Of a stretch of DNA of 64,000 nt, positions 1 to 9,307 are shown piece by piece. The notes beneath the pieces are model-generated. The model worked only from the letters and a program-made list of their open reading frames with translations. It was not told where the DNA came from and did no database searches. Where the stretch lies: assembly GCF_029892605.1 (NCBI RefSeq), contig NZ_JARXWF010000006.1, positions 186,001-250,000 of the forward strand. Reading direction: 5' to 3'. The translations under genes were made by a program, and so were the position numbers. Position 1 is the first letter of the stretch. Every line of letters begins with the position of its first letter. Origin of the DNA: Parabacteroides sp. PM6-13. Lineage in GTDB: Bacteria > Bacteroidota > Bacteroidia > Bacteroidales > Tannerellaceae.

Positions 1-579
1 CAACTTCAACTGCGGCTGCACACAAGAGGAGTACATATAGTTCGGGCTCTTCCAACCCAATACATGCTTCGCCCCCTCTGTCAGCATGCCTTTGAAACCA
101 TTGGCATAGACAAGCTCAGCGATATCATCCGAATAGATCAATTCCGTATTGCGGAACACTTTTGGCTTCACGCCAAACATCGCATGGATCTTATTCTTAT
201 GTTGTGTGATTTCATTTTTGAACTCCTCCGGATCGCCTAAGGAAGAGAGTGAATGGGCATAGGTTTCCGCCAGGAACTCTACATTCCCTGTAGCTGCCAA
301 TTCCTTAAAGCTATCGATCACTTCGGGAGCATAGATCTCCATCTGTTCCAAGGCCGTTCCGGAAATCGAAAAAGCCACCTTAAACTTTCCACCGCTCGAT
401 TTGATCATATCGAGCATCATGCGGTTAGCCGGGATCAGACAACGCTCTGCTATGCGATGCATAATCTCTTCATTCTGGAAATCATCGTAATAATAGTGGT
501 CATTCCCTATATCGAAAAAGCGATATCTTTTTAGACGGAACGGCTGGTGTATCTGAAAATAGAAGCAAATCGTTTTCAT
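1..579 (-). CDS. GH57 family alpha-amylase/glucanotransferase (3' part outside window)
   Basis: The first 193 codons of a GH57 glycoside hydrolase are present; the rest lies beyond the window edge. The protein opens with MKTICFYFQIHQPFR, the conserved GH57 region with His11-Gln-Pro near the N terminus, and continues with family-like text (FSISGTALEQMEIYAPEV, AETYAHSLSSL). There is no signal peptide, so it should be cytoplasmic. It is the third gene of a minus-strand operon, 22 bp after the glycosyltransferase, which fits intracellular alpha-glucan (glycogen) turnover. GH57 enzymes are alpha-amylases, 4-alpha-glucanotransferases or branching enzymes; the fragment cannot decide between them. 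Confidence 0.88.
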   Translation of the reverse strand, partial: MKTICFYFQIHQPFRLKRYRFFDIGNDHYYYDDFQNEEIMHRIAERCLIPANRMMLDMIKSSGGKFKVAFSISGTALEQMEIYAPEVIDSFKELAATGNVEFLAETYAHSLSSLGDPEEFKNEITQHKNKIHAMFGVKPKVFRNTELIYSDDIAELVYANGFKGMLTEGAKHVLGWKSPNYMYSSCVQPQLKL

Positions 580-601
580 AACTCTTATCTTGTTTTAATT
601 T

Positions 602-1867
602 TTATCTACTAAGTAATTGATCATAAATATGGCGTACCTTCTGCCCGGCATATTCCCATTTGATATTATCCACCTCATTCTTTCCTTCTACCTTCAGGAA
701 TTCATGCATGGCCGGATAGGTAATAATAGAATACATGGCGTCGGCCATGGCTTCAATATCCCAATAGTCGACCTTAACGGCGTAATCCAAAATCTCGGCA
801 CAGCCCGACTGTTTGGAAATGATCGAGGGAACACCACACTGCATCGCCTCCAAGGGGGAGATACCAAAAGGCTCAGATACCGAAGGCATGACATAGACAT
901 CACTGGCCTTCAATACCTCATACACCTGTTTTCCTTTCATAAAACCGGTAAAGTGGAAACGGTCCGCTATATTTCTTTGCGCCACAAGGCGAATCATCTT
1001 ATTCATCATATCGCCACTTCCTGCCATCACAAAACGGGCATTCGGCGCTCTTTGTAATACCTTTGCCGCGGCTTCAACAAAGTATTCGGGGCCTTTCTGC
1101 ATCGTGATACGCCCTAAGAAGGTGATCACCTTATCTTTCACCCCTTTCTTATCAGGTATCGACAGAATCTCCTGGCTCAACGGCTCCACGGCATTGTGTA
1201 CCGTTGTCACCTTCGACGGATCCTGATGATACTTCTCGATCACAGTCTGTCGGGTTAGGTTGCTGACAGTGATAATATGGTCGGCATTGTCCATCCCGTT
1301 CTTCTCGATGGCATATACATCCGGGTTCACATTCCCCCGACTACGGTCGTAGTCGGTCGCGTGCACATGGATCACCAACGGTTTCCCTGTCACGCTCTTC
1401 ACATGCAATCCGGCCGGATAGGTAAGCCAGTCGTGCGCATGGATAATATCAAACGGCTTGGTGCGAGCAATCACCCCCGCCACAATGGAATAGTTATTAA
1501 TTTCTTCCAACAGATTATCCGGATAACGTCCCGAGAACTCGATACATCCGATATCGTTCACATGGCGATAGTTGAAGTCGGCATAGATATGATCGCGAAA
1601 ATCATAATAATCCTGCGGATCCAAATTGACTTTACCAAACCGTTGCTTTATATACTCCCAGTCGACATCTCTCCAAACAATGGGTACATGGTTAACCCCT
1701 ACTATTTTCAAAAAACTCTGTTCTTCATCTCCCCACGGTTTTGGGATACAAAAGGTAATATCCATATCGGGTTGCAGCGCCATGCCACGTGTTAACCCGT
1801 AACTGGCTGTACCCAATCCTCCTAAGATATGCGGAGGGAACTCCCATCCAAACATTAATGCTTTCAT
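602..1867 (-). CDS. GT4/GT5-type glycosyltransferase, glycogen synthase-like
   Basis: This 421-residue GT-B glycosyltransferase probably extends or builds alpha-glucan from a nucleotide-glucose donor. The N terminus carries the GGLGTA loop (residues 16-21) typical of starch/glycogen synthases. The C-terminal half has the donor-site ITFLGRITMQKGPEYF segment and the EPFGISPLEAMQCG motif (E-x7-E). There is no signal peptide or membrane segment. It sits 16 bp after the debranching enzyme and before GH57, an arrangement I recall from other Bacteroides glycogen loci. The catalytic class is clear; the acceptor and the donor (UDP- or ADP-glucose) are inferred from context. Confidence 0.87.
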   Translation of the reverse strand: MKALMFGWEFPPHILGGLGTASYGLTRGMALQPDMDITFCIPKPWGDEEQSFLKIVGVNHVPIVWRDVDWEYIKQRFGKVNLDPQDYYDFRDHIYADFNYRHVNDIGCIEFSGRYPDNLLEEINNYSIVAGVIARTKPFDIIHAHDWLTYPAGLHVKSVTGKPLVIHVHATDYDRSRGNVNPDVYAIEKNGMDNADHIITVSNLTRQTVIEKYHQDPSKVTTVHNAVEPLSQEILSIPDKKGVKDKVITFLGRITMQKGPEYFVEAAAKVLQRAPNARFVMAGSGDMMNKMIRLVAQRNIADRFHFTGFMKGKQVYEVLKASDVYVMPSVSEPFGISPLEAMQCGVPSIISKQSGCAEILDYAVKVDYWDIEAMADAMYSIITYPAMHEFLKVEGKNEVDNIKWEYAGQKVRHIYDQLLSR

Positions 1868-1883
1868 ATATGTGGTATTCGAT

Positions 1884-3818
1884 TTATTCTACATCATATT
1901 TCTTCAACAAAGCCAACACCCGCAAGATCGCCGATACACTTGGTGCGTACGAAATAGCTCCCCGGGATGTAAACGGCGGGTTCCCATCAAACAGTTCGGA
2001 GATCGTACCGATGCAGTGCAGAGAGATCTCCTCTTCCAGACTGATCAGCATGCGCTCGGCAAATGAAACGCCGGATTTACCAAACACACGCAGGTAAGCC
2101 TCCAAGTAAGGCCCTAACAACCACGGCCAGGCCGCTCCTTGATGATAAGCCAGGTCGCGATCATATTGCGATCCGACATAATAGGGACGATAGCCTTCGC
2201 TCTTGGGACTTAACGAACGTAGTCCTTTGGGTATCAATAATTCCTTCGTTACATAGTCTAATACCGCCCGACGCTGCATACGCGACAGCGGAGAATAGGG
2301 AAGCGATACGGCAAAGATCATATTGGGTCGTACACTCCAGTCTACCCGGCTATCGCTCACCGAATCGAACAGATAATTGTATCCATTCACAAACATCTCC
2401 GGGAAAGAGATATTGATACGCATAATAAGAGGCGCCAGTTTATCGTTCTGAGGACCATTCGTCAGCTCGTTATAGAAACAAAGCGCGTTATACCATAGCG
2501 CGTTAAATTCCACGATATATCCGGAACGAGCCACAACCGGCTTTCCGTTCACCGTAGAGTTCATCCAGGTGATCGCCTTATCCTTTCCTTCGGCATATAA
2601 CAAACCATTATCCATCACCCGCATATCTGGGTGTTTCTGATCTAAGATATAATCGATCATTTCACCGACAATATCCGTATATTGTTCACAGGCTTTTTCT
2701 ACCCCGACATGGCTGGCATATTGCTGAATAGCCCAGATGGCCCATAAAAAGACATCCGGTTGTCCGATCTCATGTATCACCGCGTCCTCCGCACCGGTTT
2801 CCATAAAGCGGCGCAATGCCGGGATGGCAGTGTGCATAATCTTCTCGAATCGCACCGGATCGTCGATAGAGAGGGTCGATCCCGGCAATGACAAGAAGAG
2901 ATCGCGCGCCCTCACCTTGAACCAGGGATAGCCGGCCAACAGGTAGGCATCCGTTTCGTTCGGACGATAATAAAATTGTTGAGCTGAATTCTTTAGGCTG
3001 TTGAAAAAGTTGTCTCGCGGAGTACGGGCGTTCACCTCCTCTTCGTACAACGATTTCAGGCGTGTGGTCACCACCTGTTCGTCGCCCGCGCAGAAATAGA
3101 CCGATTCCCCTTTCTTGATAGCTACTTCAAAATAGCCGGGCACATACAGGTCTTCCTGATACGGATAGCCTCTCTCCTGTTCTTTCGGATACTCAATGCC
3201 TCGATACCAGTCGGGCTGGTACACAAAGGTCGCCTTCTTGCTAAACTGCATAAAGAGCTCCGGGTAACCGGGATACATACATGTCTTGATGCCATTGGGG
3301 ATCTCCTCATAAGAGCGATTGAGTGTCCCATTCTCATAGGTGAGATTCTTCACACTGCGAAAAGCCAGGAAAGGACGGAAACGCAAGGTCGTCGCCGAAT
3401 GGGCGTCTTCCAGCGTATACTTGATCATAATCCGGTTTTCGAAAGAGGAGAACACCTTCTCTTTGGAAAGGATCACCCCCCCTACTCTATAAAGCGTACG
3501 CGGCACGGTATCCGACGTATACTCCCGAATATACTTATGACCATTCGGACTAAAACTTCCCCCTTGGTATTTGTGCAATCCCAAGTTAAACTCTGCTTTG
3601 TGCTGAATAACTGTTTCGTCTAAAGAAGACAAAAGCACGTGGTTATCATTATCCAGCTCGGGTACAGGCATAACAAGTAACCCATGATATTTCCTGGTAT
3701 TACAATCCACAATAGTAGTACAATGATAGGCTCCTTTTCTATTTGTTCTGAGCACTTCACGAGTCAGCGACTCTTCCAGGTTAACCATTAATCGTTTGTC
3801 AAATTTCAGATAACTCAT
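1884..3818 (-). CDS. Glycogen debranching enzyme (amylo-alpha-1,6-glucosidase, GH133-like)
   Basis: This 644-residue cytoplasmic protein has the two-part layout of bacterial GDE-type debranching enzymes: an N-terminal beta-rich domain (about 1-270) and an (alpha/alpha)6 barrel. Barrel signatures include YLLAGYPWFKVRARDLFLSLPG and, near the C terminus, the segment running from GLRSLSPKSEGYRPYYVG to DLAYHQGAAWPWLLGPY. It would hydrolyse alpha-1,6 branch points in glycogen. It is the promoter-proximal gene of the three-gene alpha-glucan operon, with a consensus promoter about 70 bp upstream. Length and motifs agree with the family and nothing is broken. Confidence 0.92.
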   Translation of the reverse strand: MSYLKFDKRLMVNLEESLTREVLRTNRKGAYHCTTIVDCNTRKYHGLLVMPVPELDNDNHVLLSSLDETVIQHKAEFNLGLHKYQGGSFSPNGHKYIREYTSDTVPRTLYRVGGVILSKEKVFSSFENRIMIKYTLEDAHSATTLRFRPFLAFRSVKNLTYENGTLNRSYEEIPNGIKTCMYPGYPELFMQFSKKATFVYQPDWYRGIEYPKEQERGYPYQEDLYVPGYFEVAIKKGESVYFCAGDEQVVTTRLKSLYEEEVNARTPRDNFFNSLKNSAQQFYYRPNETDAYLLAGYPWFKVRARDLFLSLPGSTLSIDDPVRFEKIMHTAIPALRRFMETGAEDAVIHEIGQPDVFLWAIWAIQQYASHVGVEKACEQYTDIVGEMIDYILDQKHPDMRVMDNGLLYAEGKDKAITWMNSTVNGKPVVARSGYIVEFNALWYNALCFYNELTNGPQNDKLAPLIMRINISFPEMFVNGYNYLFDSVSDSRVDWSVRPNMIFAVSLPYSPLSRMQRRAVLDYVTKELLIPKGLRSLSPKSEGYRPYYVGSQYDRDLAYHQGAAWPWLLGPYLEAYLRVFGKSGVSFAERMLISLEEEISLHCIGTISELFDGNPPFTSRGAISYAPSVSAILRVLALLKKYDVE

Positions 3819-3886
3819 ATCTATTTGATAGGTTTTAAGTTATTGTTTTTCATAGAAATCTTATTATTCCTATGTTTTTAATGAAC

Positions 3887-3917
3887 CAAAAATACACAAA
3901 CTAAAACAGAAAACAAA
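3887..3917 (-). promoter_or_regulatory. Bacteroidales promoter of the glycogen operon
   Basis: Read on the minus strand there is TTTG (3917-3914), a 19-nt spacer, then TATTTTTG (3894-3887). This is an exact match to the -33 TTTG / -7 TAnnTTTG pattern with ideal spacing. Transcription should start near 3880, giving a leader of about 60 nt before the ATG at 3818. Confidence 0.65.
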
Positions 3918-4027
3918 TTTGTTGACAAAATTATTTAATTTATACCGCTTTATAATCAAGGCTTTCCATACAATTGCTTTATAACCAAGTGTTAAAACAA
4001 CTTTATGTTTCGTAGCAGAAATCTATT

Positions 4028-4867
4028 TCATAAAGCGGAACGGTATGCCAATAATGATTGTCCGGTATGTCGTTTGAAATAACGGCCGAGATAGGATTGG
4101 TCGGGAAAATGCAGGTAATCGGCCATCTGTTGCAGGGGCATATCAGAAAAGGCCAATAGGGTTTTGATCTCCTGTATAAGGTGTTTATCGATGGTATATT
4201 TGGGTGCTTCACCTACGGTTGCACGGGTTACCGTATCCAAATAACGCTTCGAGATGCAAAGCTTATTCGCGTAAAACTCCACATCCCTATGACGCGTGCA
4301 ATTCTCCAGGATCAGGCGAATAAAACGATGATAGAGATCCTCTTTGCGGGTATACTCTTCCGGCATCGTCCGCAACTCATTGCGCCGCACCTTGTCGTAC
4401 ACATTCAGCAGAATAATCCGCAGGTAGTTGCTGGCAATCTCCGTGCGGTAGTCGTTCGACATATCGGCATAAGCCAGTACGATAAGATTTAATAAATGTA
4501 AGGTTGGCATAGCCGATACCGGAGAATGATAATAAACCGGCGCGTGTTTCAGGTGATGAAAAAAGGTAGGATCGAATTGCCGGTGCGCCTCCTCGAACAG
4601 TTGCCGGGTGAAATAGAAACAGACGACCCGGAAATCGCTATCCGCGCTTTCGATCATCACCACCGATCCGGGCAGAAGAATCACCTGCGCATCGGTTCGC
4701 AGATCGTAAAGCTGTGTATCGATTGAGATCACGGCATGCCCATTCTGACAAAGTAGTATACCACCCCCATGCAGGCGCAGCGGGCGATTATGGAGAATGC
4801 GGAGATCAGTTTCCCTGGCAATAAAGGGATTCTCTTCTGAAATGATATGGGGTTGGGCTACTGACAT
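4028..4867 (-). CDS. AraC-family transcriptional regulator
   Basis: This 279-residue regulator has an N-terminal cupin-like sensing region (about 1-160) and a C-terminal double helix-turn-helix (about 180-275). The latter includes VEFYANKLCISKRYLDTV and the LQQMADYLHFPDQSYLGRYFKRHTG signature of AraC/XylS proteins. I chose the ATG at 4867 (MSVAQPHI). An upstream in-frame ATG at 4981 would add 38 residues unlike the family and would cross the divergent promoter. It is divergent from the RND efflux operon, 126 bp between starts, so it probably controls that operon in response to a small molecule or drug; the ligand is unknown. Confidence 0.87.
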   Translation of the reverse strand: MSVAQPHIISEENPFIARETDLRILHNRPLRLHGGGILLCQNGHAVISIDTQLYDLRTDAQVILLPGSVVMIESADSDFRVVCFYFTRQLFEEAHRQFDPTFFHHLKHAPVYYHSPVSAMPTLHLLNLIVLAYADMSNDYRTEIASNYLRIILLNVYDKVRRNELRTMPEEYTRKEDLYHRFIRLILENCTRHRDVEFYANKLCISKRYLDTVTRATVGEAPKYTIDKHLIQEIKTLLAFSDMPLQQMADYLHFPDQSYLGRYFKRHTGQSLLAYRSAL

Positions 4868-4919
4868 CTTTGTTTTACAATGAACAAAGATAAGAAAGTT
4901 TGTTCTCGTTTTGAACAAA
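4868..4919. promoter_or_regulatory. Inverted AACAAA half-sites between AraC gene and RND operon
   Basis: Four copies of an AACAAA-type half-site lie in alternating orientation. They are CTTTGTT (4868-4874), AACAAAG (4883-4889), TTTGTTC (4899-4905) and GAACAAA (4913-4919). They form two inverted pairs about 30-31 bp apart, roughly three helical turns. On the minus strand TATCTTTG (4892-4885) matches the -7 consensus and TTTG (4919-4916) could be its -33 at 23 nt, so part of this is the AraC gene's own promoter. I infer a regulator binding region. The AT-rich text makes chance matches possible. Confidence 0.4.
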
Positions 4920-4960
4920 TTTGCACTTTTTATAACGCCACTGTTCGGGATGGGAACCGG

Positions 4961-4968
4961 TACCTTTG
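4961..4968 (+). promoter_or_regulatory. Putative -7 box of the RND efflux operon
   Basis: TACCTTTG matches TAnnTTTG exactly and lies 26 nt before the chosen start codon at 4994. No TTTG is found at the proper -33 distance. That would fit a promoter needing an activator such as the adjacent AraC protein. Confidence 0.4.
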
Positions 4969-4993
4969 CCGGCGAAAACAATCAAAGAAAGAA

Positions 4994-6106
4994 ATGCGTA
5001 AATTAATTGGTACAGCAGCTATTGTCTGCTGTTTTTTAATGTCCGGATGTAAGCAACCATCCGTTCAAACAGTTACGGCTTCGTATGCCGTACTCACACT
5101 TCAACCTGCCGACAGGGTCTTATCGGGCAGGTATCCGGCATCCATCCAGGGACGACAGGATATAGCAATATATCCCCAAGTCTCAGGAACCATATCGAAA
5201 GTAAATATCAAAGAGGGGCAACGGGTGCGCAAAGGGCAGTCGCTTTTCATGATCGACCAGGTACCTTTCCAGGAGGCACTCCACATGGCCAATGCCAATG
5301 TAGAAGCGGCCGAAGCCGGCGTAGCTACGGCACAACTGGTTTATGACAGTCGTGTGGTGTTATTTGATGAGCAGGTCATTTCAGCCTTCGATCTCAAGTC
5401 GTCGCAGAACCAACTACTCACAGCGAAAGCCCAACTGGCTCAGGCACGGGCGCAACAGGTGACAGCGCAAAACAACCTGCGTTATACGATGGTAGAAAGT
5501 CCGTTGGATGGTGTGGTCGGCACCCTGCCTTTCCGCGAGGGAGCCTTAGTTTCGCCTTCACTTCCGACGCCACTGACTACCGTTTCGGACAATTCGCAAA
5601 TGTATGTCTACTTCTCACTCACCGAGAATCAGTTATTCGACCTGACCCGGGAACACGGTTCCATGGATGAGGTCTTGGCATCCCTTCCGGAAGTGGGTTT
5701 GCAGCTCAATAATGGAACAATGTATACCGAAAAAGGATATATAGAAACAATCAGCGGCGTCATCGACCCATCTACCGGAAGCGTCTCGGCACGTGCCGTG
5801 TTCCCTAACGAGGGAGGCCTGTTGCATAGCGGCGCCTCGGGCAAGGTGGTTATGCCTCGCTCTGTACATGGTGGTCTGGTAGTGCCCTGTTCGGCCACCT
5901 TCGAAATGCAAGACAAGATCTTTGTCTATAAAGTAGTCGATGGCAAGACCCGTTCTGCCGCTATAGAGGTAGCCCTGACCGACGATGGGAAGGAATATGT
6001 TGTAACATCGGGGCTCAACGTGGGCGATGTAATCGTTGCCGAAGGGGTCGGTATGCTCCGTGATGGTGCCGAAGTGAAAGTAAAAACAAACGAAAACAGG
6101 GAGTAA
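4994..6106 (+). CDS. RND efflux membrane fusion protein (AcrA/MexA family lipoprotein)
   Basis: This periplasmic adaptor links an inner-membrane RND pump to an outer-membrane channel. The start at 4994 gives 370 residues beginning MRKLIGTAAIVCCFLMSGC, a lipoprotein signal with lipidated Cys19. Starting further upstream at 4880 would bury the signal. The lipoyl/barrel-sandwich halves are visible (GRQDIAIYPQVSGTISKVNIKEGQRVRKGQ and ESPLDGVVG) around an alpha-helical hairpin rich in Ala and Gln (about 95-165), followed by the beta-barrel and membrane-proximal domains. It is the first gene of the operon; the pump gene follows after 6 bp. Confidence 0.92.
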   Translation: MRKLIGTAAIVCCFLMSGCKQPSVQTVTASYAVLTLQPADRVLSGRYPASIQGRQDIAIYPQVSGTISKVNIKEGQRVRKGQSLFMIDQVPFQEALHMANANVEAAEAGVATAQLVYDSRVVLFDEQVISAFDLKSSQNQLLTAKAQLAQARAQQVTAQNNLRYTMVESPLDGVVGTLPFREGALVSPSLPTPLTTVSDNSQMYVYFSLTENQLFDLTREHGSMDEVLASLPEVGLQLNNGTMYTEKGYIETISGVIDPSTGSVSARAVFPNEGGLLHSGASGKVVMPRSVHGGLVVPCSATFEMQDKIFVYKVVDGKTRSAAIEVALTDDGKEYVVTSGLNVGDVIVAEGVGMLRDGAEVKVKTNENRE

Positions 6107-6112
6107 ACCGAT

Positions 6113-9100
6113 ATGAATCTGAAATTATTTATCGACCGCCCCGTGATGGCGGGCGTCATCTCTGTTGTCATCCTGCTTGGTGGTTTGATCGGCCTGACCA
6201 CACTGCCGATCGAGCAGTACCCCGACATCGCGCCGCCCACGGTGATGGTGGTTGCCGCCTATCCCGGAGCCAGTTCCGAAACAATGCAGAAATCGGTGGT
6301 TGCCCCTTTGGAAGAGGCGATCAACGGGGTGGAGAATATGGACTATATGCAATCGAGCTCGGCCAACAATGGTTCGGCGACAATTACCATCTACTTCCGG
6401 CAGGGCACCGACCCCGATATGGCGGCGGTAAATGTGCAAAATAAGGTGTCGCAGGCCACCGGATCGCTACCGGCTGAGGTGACCCGTATCGGGGTGACCG
6501 TGGTGAAACGCCAGACAAGTATGCTGAAGGTGCTCGCGATCCATAGCCCTAATGGCACCTACGACCAGAAATTCCTGGCCAATTATATGAAGCTCAATAT
6601 CGAACCGCAGATCAAACGTATCCGGGGCGTGGGCGATATGATACTCCTTTCCGACAGCTACGCCATGCGTATCTGGTTCGATCCGGGAGCCATGGCGCAA
6701 TACGGACTGATTCCCGACGATATCGCAGGCGTGCTTGCCGAGCAAAACATAGAAGCGGCCACCGGCTCGTTTGGTGAGAATTCCGGCTCGACGTTCGAAT
6801 ATACGATGAAATACCGCGGGCGTTTGATGACACCGGAAGCCTTTGGCGAGATCATTATCAAAGCACTTCCCAATGGCGAATTGCTTCGATTGAAGGAGGT
6901 TTCGCATATAGAACTCGGTACAGAGTCGTATGGCTACATCTCGCAGCTCGACGGTCACCCGGGAGCACAGGCACTGATATTCCAGACCGCCGGATCTAAC
7001 GCCACCCAGGTTGTGGAAGAGATCGACGCTTTCCTCGAAGAGGCACGCAAAGAGCTTCCGCAGGATATGCGGATCGATACATTGATGAGTGTCAATGACT
7101 TTCTGTATGCTTCTATGCAAGAGGTGGTATTATCTCTGTTCATCGCCTTCCTATTGGTCGTTCTGGTGGTCTATTTCTTCCTGCAAGACTTTCGGGCAAC
7201 GCTTATTCCTTCTATTTCGATCATCGTATCATTGGTGGGAACATTCGCATTCCTGGCTATCGCCGGCTTCACTATCAACCTATTGACACTTTTCGCGTTG
7301 GTATTGGCCATCGGGACGGTGGTCGATAATGCCATTGTCGTCGTTGAGGCCGTACAGGCACGCTTCGACATCGGCTACCGATCGTCCTACCATGCCACAA
7401 ACGACGCTATGGGTGGGGTATCGGCAGCGATCATTACCTCTACGCTTGTCTTCATGGCGGTGTTTATCCCCGTTTCGATGATGGGTGGCACTTCGGGCAT
7501 CTTCTATACGCAGTTCGGTATCACCATGGCTGTGGCTGTCGGTATTTCGGCAGTCAACGCCCTAACCCTTTCACCGGCTCTGTGCGCCTTGTTGATGAAA
7601 CCTTACATCGGAGCCGACGGACAGGAAAAGAACGGCTTCTCGGATCGTTTCCGGAAAGCGTTCAACCATTCGTTCACAGCCATGATCGACCGTTACAAAT
7701 ACGGTGTGTTGTTCTTTATTCGTCGCCGCTGGCTGACATGGACACTGCTTCTGGCAATGTTCGCCGGGTTGGTGGTATTGATGATGAACACCAAGAAAGG
7801 ATTTGTTCCCGATGAGGATATGGGTACGATTATGGTGAATGTCAATATGCCACCGGGTAGTTCGTTGCAAAACACAGACCGCCTTATGCAGCAGATCTAC
7901 AGCCGCATCGAAGATATGGAGCAGATCAAATTATGCGCGAGTGTGTCGGGATATAGCCTGTTATCGGGCGAAGGAGCCTCCAACGGGATGCTGATTCTCA
8001 GCCTGAAAAACTGGAGTCTGCGCAAAGAGAAAGAAGACGAGGTCAACGCCCTGTTGATCGAAATTCAACAACGTACGGCCGATATCAAAGACGCGCAGGT
8101 GTTTGCTTTCTCACCACCGATGATCTCCGGATACGGGGTGAGCAACGGGTTCGAAATGCACCTGCAAGATCGCAACGATGGTGATCTCAACGAATTCTTC
8201 TCTATTACGCAGCAGTTCATCGGAGAGCTGAACCAACGCCCCGAGATTGCCATGGCCTATTCGAGTTTTAATCCGGCCTATCCGCAATATATGGTAGATG
8301 TCGACGCAGCCAAATGCAAACGCGCCGGCGTATCTCCGGCCACAGTGCTTTCGACCATCGCCGGTTATTATGGTGGATCATACGTCTCGAATATCAACCG
8401 TTTCGCCCATGTTTACCGTGTCATGCTGCAGGCCGATCCGCAGTATCGTATCGACCCTTCATCGCTGGAGCGCACCTATGTGCGTATGGATGGCGGGCAG
8501 ATGGCACCATTGAGCGAATATGTGACCCTGACTAAGGTGTATGGCCCACAGACGCTAAGCCGTTTCAATATGTATAACTCGATAGCGGTCAACGGATCGG
8601 CTGCCGACGGCTATTCGTCGGGCGACGCTATTCGCGCCATCGGAGAGGTAGCCGCGAACGTTTTGCCGCGTGGATACAGTTATGAATTCTCCGGTATCAC
8701 GCGCGAAGAGAGCCAGACATCGAACAATTCGCTTGTCGTATTCGGCATCTGTATCATATTGATATACCTGATCCTCTGCGCGTTTTACGAGAGTATATTC
8801 ATGCCGCTGGCTATCATTTTGGCTGTGCCTGCAGGACTTATGGGGAGCTTCCTGTTTGCGAAGTTGTTCGGCTTAGAAAACAATATCTACCTGCAAACGG
8901 GGATCATTATGCTCATCGGGCTATTGGCCAAAACCGCTATTCTGATCACCGACTACGCCATCACCCGGCGCAAAGCCGGTATGAGCCTGACACAAGCCGC
9001 TATCGGCGCCGCCAAGGTGCGCTTGCGTCCTATTCTTATGACAGCATTGACGATGATTTTCGGTATGCTTCCATTGATGTTTGCCAGTGGCGTAGGCGCC

Positions 9101-9307
9101 AATGGTAACTCTTCGCTCGGCACGGGCGCGGTAGGCGGTATGCTGATCGGTACCCTGGTGATGTTGTTCCTGGTGCCCTCTCTGTTCATTATTTTCCAAT
9201 GGATTCAGGAGAAGTTCCGCCCGGTGGAATATGAAAAACCCGACTGGATGGTTGGAGCCGAGATCGAAGAGGTGAAAGAATTGAAACGATTAAAGGAAGA
9301 AAAATGA
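6113..9307 (+). CDS. RND multidrug efflux pump (HAE-1, AcrB/MexB family)
   Basis: This 1064-residue inner-membrane proton/drug antiporter has the standard twelve-helix plan. TM1 starts at residue 10. Two large periplasmic loops follow TM1 and TM7, and the GTVVDNAIVVVEA helix is TM4. The HAE-1 opening NLKLFIDRPVMAGVISVVI and the segment LIGLLAKTAILITDYA are clear. The lysine of the proton relay falls at position 940, as in E. coli AcrB. In TM4 the usual Asp-Asp pair reads Asp405-Asn406, so the residue equivalent to AcrB Asp408 is replaced. Otherwise the protein is full length. It overlaps the outer-membrane factor gene by 4 bp (ATGA), suggesting translational coupling. Confidence 0.94.
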   Translation: MNLKLFIDRPVMAGVISVVILLGGLIGLTTLPIEQYPDIAPPTVMVVAAYPGASSETMQKSVVAPLEEAINGVENMDYMQSSSANNGSATITIYFRQGTDPDMAAVNVQNKVSQATGSLPAEVTRIGVTVVKRQTSMLKVLAIHSPNGTYDQKFLANYMKLNIEPQIKRIRGVGDMILLSDSYAMRIWFDPGAMAQYGLIPDDIAGVLAEQNIEAATGSFGENSGSTFEYTMKYRGRLMTPEAFGEIIIKALPNGELLRLKEVSHIELGTESYGYISQLDGHPGAQALIFQTAGSNATQVVEEIDAFLEEARKELPQDMRIDTLMSVNDFLYASMQEVVLSLFIAFLLVVLVVYFFLQDFRATLIPSISIIVSLVGTFAFLAIAGFTINLLTLFALVLAIGTVVDNAIVVVEAVQARFDIGYRSSYHATNDAMGGVSAAIITSTLVFMAVFIPVSMMGGTSGIFYTQFGITMAVAVGISAVNALTLSPALCALLMKPYIGADGQEKNGFSDRFRKAFNHSFTAMIDRYKYGVLFFIRRRWLTWTLLLAMFAGLVVLMMNTKKGFVPDEDMGTIMVNVNMPPGSSLQNTDRLMQQIYSRIEDMEQIKLCASVSGYSLLSGEGASNGMLILSLKNWSLRKEKEDEVNALLIEIQQRTADIKDAQVFAFSPPMISGYGVSNGFEMHLQDRNDGDLNEFFSITQQFIGELNQRPEIAMAYSSFNPAYPQYMVDVDAAKCKRAGVSPATVLSTIAGYYGGSYVSNINRFAHVYRVMLQADPQYRIDPSSLERTYVRMDGGQMAPLSEYVTLTKVYGPQTLSRFNMYNSIAVNGSAADGYSSGDAIRAIGEVAANVLPRGYSYEFSGITREESQTSNNSLVVFGICIILIYLILCAFYESIFMPLAIILAVPAGLMGSFLFAKLFGLENNIYLQTGIIMLIGLLAKTAILITDYAITRRKAGMSLTQAAIGAAKVRLRPILMTALTMIFGMLPLMFASGVGANGNSSLGTGAVGGMLIGTLVMLFLVPSLFIIFQWIQEKFRPVEYEKPDWMVGAEIEEVKELKRLKEEK

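Noticed and set aside
4868-4993. Overlapping N-terminal extensions of both divergent genes (starts at 4981 and 4880)
   Set aside because: They would cover the whole promoter region and add non-family residues before a lipoprotein signal (plus) and a cupin domain (minus).
6467-7120. A 217-codon minus-strand open frame inside the RND pump gene
   Set aside because: It lies wholly within the conserved pump coding sequence on the other strand and its His/Arg/Cys-rich translation resembles no protein family.
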